From Flavobacterium nitratireducens (lineage in GTDB: Bacteria > Bacteroidota > Bacteroidia > Flavobacteriales > Flavobacteriaceae), in contig NZ_CP121111.1 in NCBI RefSeq assembly GCF_029625335.1, positions 372,001 through 436,000 of the forward strand: a DNA stretch of 64,000 nt. Direction: 5' to 3'. Below the pieces are notes generated by a model. The model saw only the letters and a program-made list of their open reading frames with translations. It made no database searches and was not told the origin of the DNA. Every line of letters begins with the position of its first letter. The stretch's first letter is position 1. Below, piece after piece: positions 48,483 through 58,116 of this stretch. A program made the translations under genes and the position numbers.

Positions 48483-50903
48483 TTATCGTAAAGAAGCTCC
48501 AAGTTCTGTTTCAAAATTCTTTTGCAACTTGCTCATGATTTTATCAATTTGAGCATCAGTAAGTGTTTTGGAGTCGTCTTGCAAAATGAAACTCAAAGCA
48601 TAAGACTTTTTGCCTTCAGGAAGATTTTTCCCTTCGTATACATCAAAAAGGTTAATATTCTTTAACAAACTTTTCTCTGTTTGTCTGGCAATGGTATAAA
48701 TGCTATCGTAGCTTACATTTTGATCAATCAATAAAGCTAAATCTCTTCTTACCTCAGGATATTTAGTGATTTCGCTGAATTTTATTTTAGTTGGAATTGT
48801 TTTTAATACTGTTTCCCAATTAAAATCGGCAAAGAAAACTTCTTGTTTGATACCAAAATGTTTTAAGATGGATTTTTTTACCACACCAAATTCAACTAAA
48901 ACATTATGTCCGGAAGTAATTGCAATTCCCTCTGAGAATATATCCGATTTTACAGGAGAATTTTGTGTTTTTGCAATCCCTAATCGGGTAAAAATTCCTT
49001 CTACATAACCTTTGAATAAAAAGAAATCAGATGGTTTTTGCGTGTTAGTCCAATTTTCTTGATTTCTGTTTCCAGTTACAAACATAGTAAGATGTTTGTG
49101 CTCTTCATAACCGGCTAAAAATTTATGGTAAGATTTTCCAAATTCGAACAATCTTAAATCGGAATTTTTTCGATTAATATTGTATGCAATCGCTTCTAAT
49201 CCTGAAAACAATAAGGATTGACGCATGGCTGCTAAATCGTTACTCAATGGATTTAACATCGTAACATTGTGTTCTTCTTTAAGCATTTCAGAAAGTTGAA
49301 CATAAGAGGCCGTTGTTAACGAGTTAGCCATCATTTCGTGGAATCCTTGCGAGTTTAATTGATTCCCAACAATGTTTTGCACTTTATAATCTTCATTTCT
49401 AGGTGCATTAAAAACGGTTGCACTCAATTTGTTTGAAAAGTCAATTTTATTGTAACCGTATACTCTTAGGATCTCTTCAATTACATCAATTTCTCTTTGA
49501 ACATCTACACGATATGCAGGAATCGTCAAACCTAAACCAGCATCCGAAACGCTATTGATTTTAATATCTAATGAAGCTAATATTTTCTTTATAGTGTCTT
49601 TTGGAATTTGTTGGCCAATGATTTTAGTTACTTTATCAAAGTTTACAAATACCGAGAAATCTTCTATTTTTTTGGTATAAACATCTAAAACTTCAGAAGT
49701 AATTTGTCCACCCGCTACTTCCTGAATTAATAAAGCCGCACGTTTTAAAGCATAAGCTGTAATGGAAGGATCAATCCCTCTTTCAAATCTAAAAGAAGCA
49801 TCGGTACTTAATTGATGTCTTTTGGCTGTTTTTCTAATATTCACCGGATTGAAATAAGCACTTTCTAAGAAAATAGAAGTAGTATTATTATTCACTCCTG
49901 AGTTTTGTCCTCCTAAAACACCCGCAATACACAATGGCCCTTTGTCGTCACAAATCATTAAATCTTCTTCATGTAATGTTCTTTCTACCTCGTCAAGCGT
50001 TGTGAATTTTGTTCCCGCTTCAACTGTTTTTACATGGATTTTACCATTGATTTTTGCAGCATCAAAAGCGTGTAATGGCTGCCCTAAATCATGTAAAACA
50101 TAATTAGTAACATCAACAATATTATTTTTTGGATTGATTCCAATAGCTTTCAAACGATCTTGTAACCAGGCAGGAGAAGGTTTTACGGTAATACCCGAAA
50201 TGGTAACTCCACAATAACGAGGGGCTAATGTTGGTGCTTCTACATTCACGTCAATTTTTAAAGTACGCATATCTACTCTAAAATTGCTTATCGAAGGAGT
50301 GATTAGTTCGACACTTACACCATTTTGTAATAATCCAGCTCTCAAATCTCGGGCTGTTCCTAAATGGCTCATGGCATCGGCACGGTTAGGTGTTAATCCG
50401 ATTTCAAAAACTTCGTCATTTTCAATTTTGAAAACTTTAGCAGCAGGAGTTCCAGGTACTAAGTCGTTATCTAATACCATAATTCCGTCATGACTGTCAC
50501 CTAGACCTAATTCGTCTTCGGCACAAATCATTCCATGACTTTCCTGTCCACGGATTTTTCCTTTTTTTATGGTAAATGCATTTCCTTCTTTATCGTATAA
50601 AACAGTTCCAATGGTTGCTACAGGTACTTTTTGACCTGCTGCTACATTGCTTGCACCACAAACAACTTGAATAGGTGCTCCGTTTCCTAAATCAACGGTG
50701 GTTACTTTTAATTTGTCGGCATCTGGATGTTTTTCGCAAGTAAGAACATGTCCTACAACAATACCTTCTAATCCTCCTTTTACAGATTGATATTTTTCAA
50801 CACCTTCTACTTCAAGTCCTAAATCAGTAAGTAAAGCTGCTGTTTGTTCAGAATTCCAATCGGTTTTAATGAATTGTTTTAACCAGTTGTATGATATTTT
50901 CAT
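48483..50903 (-). CDS. pheT: Phenylalanine--tRNA ligase beta subunit
   Basis: The beta subunit of the heterotetramer that charges tRNA-Phe. It has 806 residues, normal length. Domains in order: EMAP/tRNA-binding domain about 40-150 (GHVLTCEKHPDADKLKVTTV); B3/4 editing domain about 210-400 (FRFERGIDP near 365); B5 domain about 405-475; the catalytic-like core about 480-690; and the ferredoxin-fold anticodon-binding domain at the end (EITKYPEVRRDLALLID). pheS is not adjacent, which is common in Bacteroidota. It appears to be transcribed alone. Confidence 0.97.
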   Translation of the reverse strand: MKISYNWLKQFIKTDWNSEQTAALLTDLGLEVEGVEKYQSVKGGLEGIVVGHVLTCEKHPDADKLKVTTVDLGNGAPIQVVCGASNVAAGQKVPVATIGTVLYDKEGNAFTIKKGKIRGQESHGMICAEDELGLGDSHDGIMVLDNDLVPGTPAAKVFKIENDEVFEIGLTPNRADAMSHLGTARDLRAGLLQNGVSVELITPSISNFRVDMRTLKIDVNVEAPTLAPRYCGVTISGITVKPSPAWLQDRLKAIGINPKNNIVDVTNYVLHDLGQPLHAFDAAKINGKIHVKTVEAGTKFTTLDEVERTLHEEDLMICDDKGPLCIAGVLGGQNSGVNNNTTSIFLESAYFNPVNIRKTAKRHQLSTDASFRFERGIDPSITAYALKRAALLIQEVAGGQITSEVLDVYTKKIEDFSVFVNFDKVTKIIGQQIPKDTIKKILASLDIKINSVSDAGLGLTIPAYRVDVQREIDVIEEILRVYGYNKIDFSNKLSATVFNAPRNEDYKVQNIVGNQLNSQGFHEMMANSLTTASYVQLSEMLKEEHNVTMLNPLSNDLAAMRQSLLFSGLEAIAYNINRKNSDLRLFEFGKSYHKFLAGYEEHKHLTMFVTGNRNQENWTNTQKPSDFFLFKGYVEGIFTRLGIAKTQNSPVKSDIFSEGIAITSGHNVLVEFGVVKKSILKHFGIKQEVFFADFNWETVLKTIPTKIKFSEITKYPEVRRDLALLIDQNVSYDSIYTIARQTEKSLLKNINLFDVYEGKNLPEGKKSYALSFILQDDSKTLTDAQIDKIMSKLQKNFETELGASLR

Positions 50904-51027
50904 TTGAATATTTTAATAAGGTTGCAAATATAAACATTGTCAACCGAGCTTCAAAGCTATTGAACTTACTTTTTGAGATTAATTATGAATGTTTTTGATA
51001 ACAATAATTGAACTATTTGTATCGAAA

Positions 51028-51888
51028 TTACAGTATTTCCTCAATGTGTTTTTTAATGTTTTCAGCTATTTTAGTTGTTGGTAAATCATTAGCATCGTGA
51101 CCAAATGGTTCTTCAATTTCTTCGGCAATTAGTTCTAAACTTGCCAAAACATAAAAGATGAAAATAACAACTGGAATAACAAAATAACCGAGGTTGAAAA
51201 CATAGCCAAAAGGCAAGGTCATTACATAGAAAAAAATAAATTTTTTTAAGAAAACACTATAAGAGTAGGGTATGGGGGTGTTTTTAATTCGCTCACAAGC
51301 GCCACAAATATCTGTTAGGGATTGGATTTCGCTGTTTAGGATAATCAATTGATCTCCTGATATTTTTTTCTCTTTGTATAAATCATTTATTTTTGAAAAA
51401 AGTATTTTAGCCACTTGGTTTGGTTTGTGGCTATGGGTTTCATTCAGTTCGATATCTTCATCTAATTGTTTTCCTGTTGCTTCATCTTTAAGATGTTTGT
51501 TTAGAATAGAAGCATAGAGCGGGATGGTTTTTCTAAAAAACGATCTGTCTTTTTCATCTTCAAGAATAGCATGGAGTTTGATGGCTAGATTACGACTGTT
51601 ATTTACTAATGCACCCCAGGCTTTTCGTCCTTCCCACCAACGGTCGTAAGCGGTATTGGTTCTAAAAACCAGTAAAAGTGAAATGACAAACCCCAACATA
51701 CCATGCATGATTGATATGTTTTTTACTCTACTATCATCAGGTAGGTGCCAATATTCTAATTCCAAATAGGCAATTAGCGCAGAATACACTCCTATCAAAA
51801 TAATGAGCGGCAAGAGTTTTCTAAAAGTATCGGCTTTATGAAAACGAAATATAAAAGTGAACCAGTCTTTTGGGTTGTATGAGATCAT
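51028..51888 (-). CDS. Bestrophin-family anion channel
   Basis: A 286-residue membrane protein of the bacterial bestrophin (UPF0187) family. Features are a first helix near residues 25-45 (LLPLIILIGVYSALIAYLEL), the pore-neck segment GMLGFVISLLLVFRTNTAYD near 66-85 with WWEGRKAWGALVNNSRNLA just after it, and two closely spaced helices near 210-255. The FRTNTAYDRWWEGR motif is the best family marker. Bacterial members are channels in the inner membrane; ion selectivity varies. It is a single gene between pheT and recG on the same strand. Confidence 0.9.
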   Translation of the reverse strand: MISYNPKDWFTFIFRFHKADTFRKLLPLIILIGVYSALIAYLELEYWHLPDDSRVKNISIMHGMLGFVISLLLVFRTNTAYDRWWEGRKAWGALVNNSRNLAIKLHAILEDEKDRSFFRKTIPLYASILNKHLKDEATGKQLDEDIELNETHSHKPNQVAKILFSKINDLYKEKKISGDQLIILNSEIQSLTDICGACERIKNTPIPYSYSVFLKKFIFFYVMTLPFGYVFNLGYFVIPVVIFIFYVLASLELIAEEIEEPFGHDANDLPTTKIAENIKKHIEEIL

Positions 51889-51972
51889 GAAAATAAATTT
51901 TGCAAGTAAAAGTAAAGGATATTTTTTGGACTAAAACAATCCTTTGGCAATAAATTAGGAATCAAAGCTATG

Positions 51973-54084
51973 CTAACTAATGTAATTCCAGATGTTCTTT
52001 TTCTTTGTTAATTCCATATAAACCGCTTTTAAAACCGCATGTTCGGGCTTGTTTAATCCCATATCCGAATTGACAATTTGCATCGCATGAGCTCTGGCTA
52101 AGGAAAGAATTTCTCTGTCTTTGACTATATCGGCAATTTGAAGGTTTAGCACACCGCTTTGTTGTGTTCCCATTAGGTTTCCCGGACCTCTTAATTTCAA
52201 ATCGACTTCGGCAATTTCAAATCCGTCATTGGTACGAACCATAGTTTCCATTCGGGTTTTGCTATCGGAACTTAGTTTATGATCTGTAATCAGGATGCAA
52301 TAGCTTTGCTCGGCACCACGACCTACACGACCTCTTAATTGGTGTAATTGTGATAATCCAAAACGTTCCGCACTTTCGATAATCATAACCGAAGCATTAG
52401 GAACATTTACGCCTACTTCAATTACAGTTGTAGCCACCATAATATTGGTTTTTCCTTCGGCAAAACGTTTCATTTCAGCATCTTTATCGGCGGGTTTCAT
52501 CTTGCCATGAACAATAGAAACGGCATAATTGGGCAGTGGAAAATCTCTGGAAATGCTTTCATAACCATCCATTAAGTCCTTGTAATCCATCTTTTCTGAT
52601 TCCTGAATCAATGGATAGACAATGTAAATTTGGCGCCCTAAAGCAATTTCGTCCCGAATAAATTTCCAAATTTTCAAGCGGTTGCTGTCATAACGATGCA
52701 CGGTTTGAATGGGTTTTCGTCCCGGAGGTAATTCGTCAATAACCGAAATGTCCAAATCACCGTATAGACTCATCGCTAAAGTACGCGGAATAGGAGTGGC
52801 GGTCATTACCAAAATATGTGGTGGAATATCGTTTTTCTTCCACAATTTAGATCGTTGTTCTACTCCAAAACGATGTTGCTCATCAATAATGGCTAAACCT
52901 AAATTATGGAATTTCACCTTGTCTTCCAGTAAGGCATGTGTACCAATAAGGATTTGTAAACTGCCGTTTTCCAGTTCTTCGTGAATAATTTTTCTATCTG
53001 AAGTTTTGGTTGAACCTGTAAGGATTCTAATGTTTATATTGAGTTTGTTAGCTAATTCTGAAAGACCTAAAAAATGTTGGTTAGCTAGGATTTCTGTGGG
53101 AGCCATTAAACAAGCCTGAAAGCCGTTGTCTAAGGCTAAAAGCATGCTCATAAATGCCACAATGGTTTTTCCTGAACCTACATCTCCTTGTAACAAACGA
53201 TTCATTTGAGCATTACTTCCCATATCCGTACGGATTTCCTTGATTACTCTTTTTTGAGCGTTTGTCAGTTCAAAAGGAAGATGGTTTTGGTAAAAATCAT
53301 TAAAAAGTTCGCCAACCTTTGTAAAAGAATGTCCTTTGATTTTATGTTTTTGAATCAGGTTTTTCATAATCAGTTGTAGCTGAATGAAAAACAATTCTTC
53401 AAATTTTAATCGGAATTGGGCTTTCGCCAAAGCTTCGGCGCTCTTTGGAAAATGAATATTGAACAATGCGGCATTCTTTGGAATCAACTTCAAGTTTTCA
53501 ATGAGGTAATTAGGTAAAGTTTCTGAAAACAAGGCTTGTGTTTCCAAAAATAATTGCTGCATCATCTTGTTGATAACCCTATTTGAAATACCCCGATTCG
53601 TCAAAGTTTCGGTTGAAGGGTAAACCGCCTGCATAGCCGAACGCAAACTCTGTTCGTGTTCGCCCCAGAGTTCGATTTCCGGATGCGCCATATTGTACAC
53701 ACCGTTAAAGGATGTGCATTTTCCAAAAATGACCATCAATTCATTTATCTTCAAAGATTCACGAATCCATTTGTGTCCCTGAAACCAAACTAATTCCATT
53801 TGTCCGGTATCATCCACAAAAGTGGCCACCAAGCGTTTTTTGCCTTTGGCAAATTCAACGGTTTTGACATTGATAATTTTCCCGATAATCTGAACCTCAG
53901 CAATGTTGTTTTGCAGTTGGTTGATTTTGTAATATCGGGTTCGGTCAATGTATCGGTTGGGGTAAAAATTCAGTAAATCTCCGTATTTGTGAATCCCCAA
54001 TTCCTTACGAAGCAATTCGCCCCGGCTGGGGCCAACACCTTTTAAGTATTCGATAGGAGTGAGAAGGAGATTGTTAGAAGACAT
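51973..54084 (-). CDS. recG: ATP-dependent DNA helicase RecG
   Basis: A branch-migration helicase that remodels stalled forks and Holliday junctions. It has 703 residues. The N-terminal wedge/OB domain lies at about 10-180 (GVGPSRGELLRKELGIH at the start). Helicase motifs: Walker A GDVGSGKTIVA near 305, DEQH box (IIDEQHRFGVEQRSKL) near 400, TATPIPRTL near 430, and the final QLRGRVGRG near 590. The C-terminal hook that contacts the DNA is present. It is one complete frame with its own ATG. The downstream gap holds the bestrophin gene promoter region. Confidence 0.97.
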   Translation of the reverse strand: MSSNNLLLTPIEYLKGVGPSRGELLRKELGIHKYGDLLNFYPNRYIDRTRYYKINQLQNNIAEVQIIGKIINVKTVEFAKGKKRLVATFVDDTGQMELVWFQGHKWIRESLKINELMVIFGKCTSFNGVYNMAHPEIELWGEHEQSLRSAMQAVYPSTETLTNRGISNRVINKMMQQLFLETQALFSETLPNYLIENLKLIPKNAALFNIHFPKSAEALAKAQFRLKFEELFFIQLQLIMKNLIQKHKIKGHSFTKVGELFNDFYQNHLPFELTNAQKRVIKEIRTDMGSNAQMNRLLQGDVGSGKTIVAFMSMLLALDNGFQACLMAPTEILANQHFLGLSELANKLNINIRILTGSTKTSDRKIIHEELENGSLQILIGTHALLEDKVKFHNLGLAIIDEQHRFGVEQRSKLWKKNDIPPHILVMTATPIPRTLAMSLYGDLDISVIDELPPGRKPIQTVHRYDSNRLKIWKFIRDEIALGRQIYIVYPLIQESEKMDYKDLMDGYESISRDFPLPNYAVSIVHGKMKPADKDAEMKRFAEGKTNIMVATTVIEVGVNVPNASVMIIESAERFGLSQLHQLRGRVGRGAEQSYCILITDHKLSSDSKTRMETMVRTNDGFEIAEVDLKLRGPGNLMGTQQSGVLNLQIADIVKDREILSLARAHAMQIVNSDMGLNKPEHAVLKAVYMELTKKKNIWNYIS

Positions 54085-54653
54085 GTATTGATTTTTGATT
54101 TAAGAATGCTGATTTCAGATTTTAGATTTGGAGGCGGTTGTTTTTGTACCAATCTTTAAATTTTCAAATCATTTAATCTTTAAATTTCAAAAAACGAAGA
54201 TAGTTCTTAATTGGGAATTTTAAAAATGGGATTTTTTCTGGATTATTATAATTTTTTAGTATCGTCATATTTAGTGATATTTTTAATTATCGCTTTATTT
54301 GGCGATATTTTATTTAACCGCAAAGGACACAAAGAAATCGCTAAGCTCGCAAAGAAAATTTGTGATAATTTGTGATTAAAATATTTAACAGCAAAGATTT
54401 GAAAGTTTTTCGCAAAGTATTCAAAGAAAAATAATCTGTGTTAATCAGTGAAATCTGTGGTTAAAATATTTAACCGCAAAGTTTTGAAAGTTTATCGCAA
54501 AGTTTAGAAAGAAAAAGATCTGCTAAAATCCGTAAAATCTGCGTGCCATAACTTTTTACACAGTTTTAAAAATAACAAAGCTTCGCAAAATCTTTATAAA
54601 AACTTTGCGAAACCTATATATTCTTTGCGGTAAAAATAATGGTAAATTAAACC
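54085..54653. repeat. Intergenic repeat tract (AACCGCAAAG type)
   Basis: A 569-bp stretch with no gene. From about 54314 it carries three related units containing TTAACMGCAAAG (54314, about 54390 and about 54469), with TTTGAAAGTTTNTCGCAAAG, AAAGAAAAA and ATCTGTG-like words between them. A reversed copy (CTTTGCGGTAAA) is at 54623-54634, so the tract has inverted ends. A perfect 8-bp hairpin (TTCGCAAA at 54582-54589 with TTTGCGAA at 54604-54611) lies near the right end. Related words recur at 57.7-58.0 kb. Such tracts are non-coding in Bacteroidota; the origin is unknown. Confidence 0.7.
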
Positions 54654-55694
54654 TTATTCCGGGATTTGCTGACTCAAGCAGTGCAAAGTCCCAAATCCCC
54701 AGATTAAATCAATCGCACTAATACCAATTATTTCTCTGTCAGGGAAACATTCCGCCAAGATGTTCAATGCTTTTCGGTCGTTCACATCGTTGAATGTGGG
54801 AACCAAAACACAATTATTTAAAATCAGGAAGTTGGCATAACTCGCGGGCAAACGTAAATCTTCAAAATCCAATCTTTTTGGCATCGGAAGTGTAACAATT
54901 ACAGGCGATTGTCCGTTTTCTAGTTTAGCGTTTTGCAAACGTTTTAAGTTATCTTGCAAAGGCTTATAATTTGCATCTTTAGGATCCGTTTCAACGATAG
55001 TCACAATCGTATCTTCGTTGACAAATCGAGCCAAATCATCTATATGTCCGTGCGTGTCATCACCTTCCACACCATCACCAAGCCAAATCACATTGGTAAC
55101 ACCTAAATATTCTTTAAAAACCGCTTCGTAATCTTGCTTCGTAAATCCGGTATTACGCACCTGAATACTAGGGTGCATCAGGCATTCCTCCGAAGTTAAT
55201 AACGTACCACGACCGTTTACATCAATCGCACCACCTTCTACAATTACGGGTTTTCCTTTATAAGTTACCTGTGTCAAAGGCATTTGCAAAGCATCCGCCA
55301 CCTTAGCAGGAACATGTTTGTCCAGTTGGTAATTTTTGTATTTCGCCCAACCGTTGAAGTTAAAATTCAAAGCCTCTCTTTTGCCGTCTTTGTACACCAC
55401 AATAGGTCCCGAATCACGCATCCAGCTACGATTCGTTTTTTGAAGAATAAATTGCACCTGATCCAAGTTGACACGCGCTCTGTCCAGCATATCGGTAACC
55501 TTAGCCTGTAATTTTTCGTCAATAACAACTAAGAAGACCTTTTCGTAAGTAGCCACCTTTTTGATAAACTCCACAAAAGCCCATTGAATCGCTTCGTATT
55601 TCCCTGGCCAATCGTTTCCGTTGTGCGGAAAACAAAGTAAAATTCCCTCTTGTTTTTCCCATTCAGCAGGAAAACGTCTGTTAGTAGTTGTCAT
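54654..55694 (-). CDS. aguA: Agmatine deiminase
   Basis: Converts agmatine to N-carbamoylputrescine and ammonia, an enzyme of the peptidyl-arginine-deiminase superfamily. It has 346 residues. Signatures: RSWMRDSGPIVV near 92, IVEGGAIDVNGRGTLLTSEE near 150, WLGDGVEGDDTHGHIDDLAR near 204 (catalytic His and Asp), and the nucleophile Cys339 in FGTLHCLSQQ. With the N-carbamoylputrescine amidase at 58.1 kb it forms the two-step route from agmatine to putrescine. They are not adjacent: a lipoprotein gene on the other strand and repeat tracts lie between. Confidence 0.9.
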   Translation of the reverse strand: MTTTNRRFPAEWEKQEGILLCFPHNGNDWPGKYEAIQWAFVEFIKKVATYEKVFLVVIDEKLQAKVTDMLDRARVNLDQVQFILQKTNRSWMRDSGPIVVYKDGKREALNFNFNGWAKYKNYQLDKHVPAKVADALQMPLTQVTYKGKPVIVEGGAIDVNGRGTLLTSEECLMHPSIQVRNTGFTKQDYEAVFKEYLGVTNVIWLGDGVEGDDTHGHIDDLARFVNEDTIVTIVETDPKDANYKPLQDNLKRLQNAKLENGQSPVIVTLPMPKRLDFEDLRLPASYANFLILNNCVLVPTFNDVNDRKALNILAECFPDREIIGISAIDLIWGFGTLHCLSQQIPE

Positions 55695-56159
55695 AAAAAA
55701 GGCGTATTATTTTAAGACCGCAAATATAAGCATTCAGGAGGATTATAAAAACCGAGCCGAACAAAAGTGCAACATTAGATCATTTCATTTTTCACCATTA
55801 ATGAGCTAAAGGAATTAAGCAAAATGAGATTCGTATTTCAAGGAGCTATTTCCAGCCCTCCGTTACAAGGTATTTGGGATTTCCTTCTTTTTCTAAGCGC
55901 TGGCAGGAGCTTCTTGCAGTCGCTCTACCAGCACAAGAAAAAAGTGAGGCTCTCCCCGCATACGCTATTCACTTCGGTCTGGGCTAGGGAAGTGGTGTTT
56001 TTTAAAAATGTGATTTTTGATAAATTAACATTTCAAAGATTTTCGAAACGATTTTCTAACATGGCGTCTATACTTGTTAATTATTAAATAATATAGGCTT
56101 AATCCTAAGATTTCATGTTGCATCTACTTTTTGTGGCAAACTATCAAAAATAATAAAAC
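55695..56159. other. Intergenic region with GC-rich hairpin
   Basis: A 465-bp region without a convincing gene. A spurious 87-codon frame at 55824-56087 shows no protein-like features. The GC-richer block at about 55850-55990 contains an imperfect hairpin: GCTGG (55899-55903) with CCAGC (55928-55932), and GGAGC with GCTCT inside it. It resembles in composition the folded element upstream of rpsA. The last 170 bp before 56160 are AT-rich and probably hold the lipoprotein promoter. Confidence 0.45.
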
Positions 56160-57677
56160 ATGAAAAATTTTGGAATTTCATTAGTTGCAGCCTTGTTTAT
56201 TTTTTGCAGCTGTGAGAATGATAAAGTAAAAGACAACGAAGAATTTGAAGTAAATGAAGACGTAGCCAGTTTTAAAGAAGTAGGAACAATCACTATTGGT
56301 GGTGCAGGAGCTGCTGAAATTAGTGCCTATGACGAAACTACTAAAAGACTTTTTACAGTAAATAACAGTGCTACGAATCAAATTGATGTAATTGATTTAT
56401 CAAATCCGATGAGTCCTGTTAAATTAGCGGTTATCAACTTAACTCCTTATAATGGTGCTTCGAATAGTGTGGCGGTTTATGGAGGTAAATTGGCTGTGGC
56501 TTTAGAATCAACTACTAACAAACAATCGAATGGAAAAGTAGTGGTTTTTAACACTTCGGATTATAGTTTAGTTAAAGAAATTACGGTAGGTGCTTTGCCA
56601 GATATGGTAACTTTTTCGCCAGATGGAAAATACATTATGACGGCTAACGAAGGAGAACCAAACACCGATTATACGGTAGATCCAGAAGGTTCGGTTTCGA
56701 TTATCGAAGTAAACAAAGATTATACAGTTACTACATTGAATTTTGCAGGTTTTGCAAGTCAAGTGGCTACTTTAAGAACGCAAGGTTTCAGAGTTTCAAA
56801 AACGGCAACGAGTTTTGTTGCTGATATCGAACCAGAGTACATCACAATCGATGCGGATTCTAAAACGGCTTGGGTAACCTTGCAGGAAAACAACGGAGTG
56901 GCTAAAGTAGATTTGGCTTCTAAAAAAATTACTTCGCTTTTTGGATTGGGTTACAAAGATTTCAACACAGCTGATAATGCCATTGATGTAAGTGATAAAG
57001 ATGGGGCTATTGCTTTTAATCCTTGGAAAGTAAAAGGTATGTATATGCCCGATGCAATTGCCAATTATACAGTTAACGGAACGCCTTATTTTATAACGGC
57101 TAACGAAGGTGATGCTAGAGAATACGGAACTTATGCTGATGTAGCAAGATTAAAAACATTAAATTTAGATACTACTATTTTTCCTAATGCTGCTGCCTTG
57201 AAAGCGGATACTTCAATGGGACGTTTGAACTTGATTTCAACAGAAGGTGATTCGGATAACGATAGTGATTTAGATGAATTAATTTCTTTTGGTGGACGTT
57301 CATTTACAATTTGGAATGGAAACACAGGAAGTTTAGTTTATGATAGCAAAAATGATTTAGACAAGCGTTCGAATGATTTTGGAACATATGATGATGCACG
57401 TAGTGATGATAAAGGTTCTGAACCTGAAGCAGTAGTGGTGGCTAAAATGGGGAATAAAAACATTCTATTCGTAGGTTTAGAAAGAACGGATACTGTAATC
57501 GTTTATGATATTAGCAATCCTTCTGCTCCAAAATATGTACAAAGTATTAGAACTGGTGATGCTCCTGAAGGTTTACTTTTTGTACGTGCCTCTAAAAGCC
57601 CAAATAAAAGAAGCTTATTAGTGGTAAGTAGTGAAGGGGATGGAGTAGTGAAGTTCTTCCAACCTGATTTGTTGTAG
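56160..57677 (+). CDS. Choice-of-anchor I family lipoprotein (beta-propeller)
   Basis: A 505-residue protein. The lipoprotein signal is short: a hydrophobic stretch then a CSC lipobox with Cys near residues 17-19. The body is a seven-bladed-propeller type with repeated strands such as ISAYDETTKRLFTVNNSATN, VTFSPDGKYIMTANEGEPNT and EYITIDADSKTAWVTLQENN, matching the 'choice-of-anchor I' family found in bacteria with varied anchoring signals. Here the anchor is the lipid. Members resemble phytase or alkaline-phosphatase-like propellers, but the reaction is unknown. Repeat tracts surround the gene. Confidence 0.85.
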   Translation: MKNFGISLVAALFIFCSCENDKVKDNEEFEVNEDVASFKEVGTITIGGAGAAEISAYDETTKRLFTVNNSATNQIDVIDLSNPMSPVKLAVINLTPYNGASNSVAVYGGKLAVALESTTNKQSNGKVVVFNTSDYSLVKEITVGALPDMVTFSPDGKYIMTANEGEPNTDYTVDPEGSVSIIEVNKDYTVTTLNFAGFASQVATLRTQGFRVSKTATSFVADIEPEYITIDADSKTAWVTLQENNGVAKVDLASKKITSLFGLGYKDFNTADNAIDVSDKDGAIAFNPWKVKGMYMPDAIANYTVNGTPYFITANEGDAREYGTYADVARLKTLNLDTTIFPNAAALKADTSMGRLNLISTEGDSDNDSDLDELISFGGRSFTIWNGNTGSLVYDSKNDLDKRSNDFGTYDDARSDDKGSEPEAVVVAKMGNKNILFVGLERTDTVIVYDISNPSAPKYVQSIRTGDAPEGLLFVRASKSPNKRSLLVVSSEGDGVVKFFQPDLL

Positions 57678-58116
57678 TTTTTAACTGCAAAGGGATTAAA
57701 GAGAAATCTGCGTAAATCTGCGTAAATCTGCGTGAAAAAAAATAGCACGCAGATTTTGCAGATTTTTTTTTGTACACTGCAAAGTTTTAATTTAACCGCA
57801 AAGAATGCAAAGTTTTTCGCAAAGAGTACAAAGTTTTAAGTTTTAAAATTTGTGATAATCTGTGGCTAAAAAAATTAACCGCAAAGGGATTAAAGAGAAA
57901 TCTGCGTAAATCTGCTGAATCTGCGTGAAAAAAATAGCACGCAGATTTTGCAGATTTTTTTTGTAAACCGCAAAGTATTTTAAGGTTTCGCAAAGCCCAC
58001 AAAGATTTGGAAAAAGAAATTTGTGCTAATTTGTGTAATTAGTGGTGAAATTTAAAGTAAAAAAAATGGACTAAAGCAAGTTGCCTTAGTCCATTTTGTA
58101 TTTATAAAAAGAAGGA
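57678..58116. repeat. Repeat tract with two near-identical hairpin units
   Basis: A 439-bp region with no gene. Two units of about 85 bp, beginning near 57688 and 57879, are almost identical: GCAAAGGGATTAAAGAGAAA, then ATCTGCG repeats, then ATCTGCGTG, an A-rich 11-nt spacer and CACGCAGAT (a perfect 9-bp stem), then TTTGCAGATT and a T run. Between them and after them lie AACCGCAAAG and TTTCGCAAAG words like those at 54.3-54.6 kb. Each hairpin plus T run could end transcription of the lipoprotein gene. Near 58074-58097, TGGACTAA and TTAGTCCA form a further terminator-like hairpin for the amidase gene. Confidence 0.7.

Noticed and set aside
55824..56087. 87-codon open frame in the gap before the lipoprotein gene
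   Set aside because: It overlaps a GC-rich hairpin block, has an odd composition and no recognisable protein features.
54300..58030. CRISPR array
   Set aside because: The repeated words vary in sequence and spacing and have no unique equal-length spacers; no cas genes are present.
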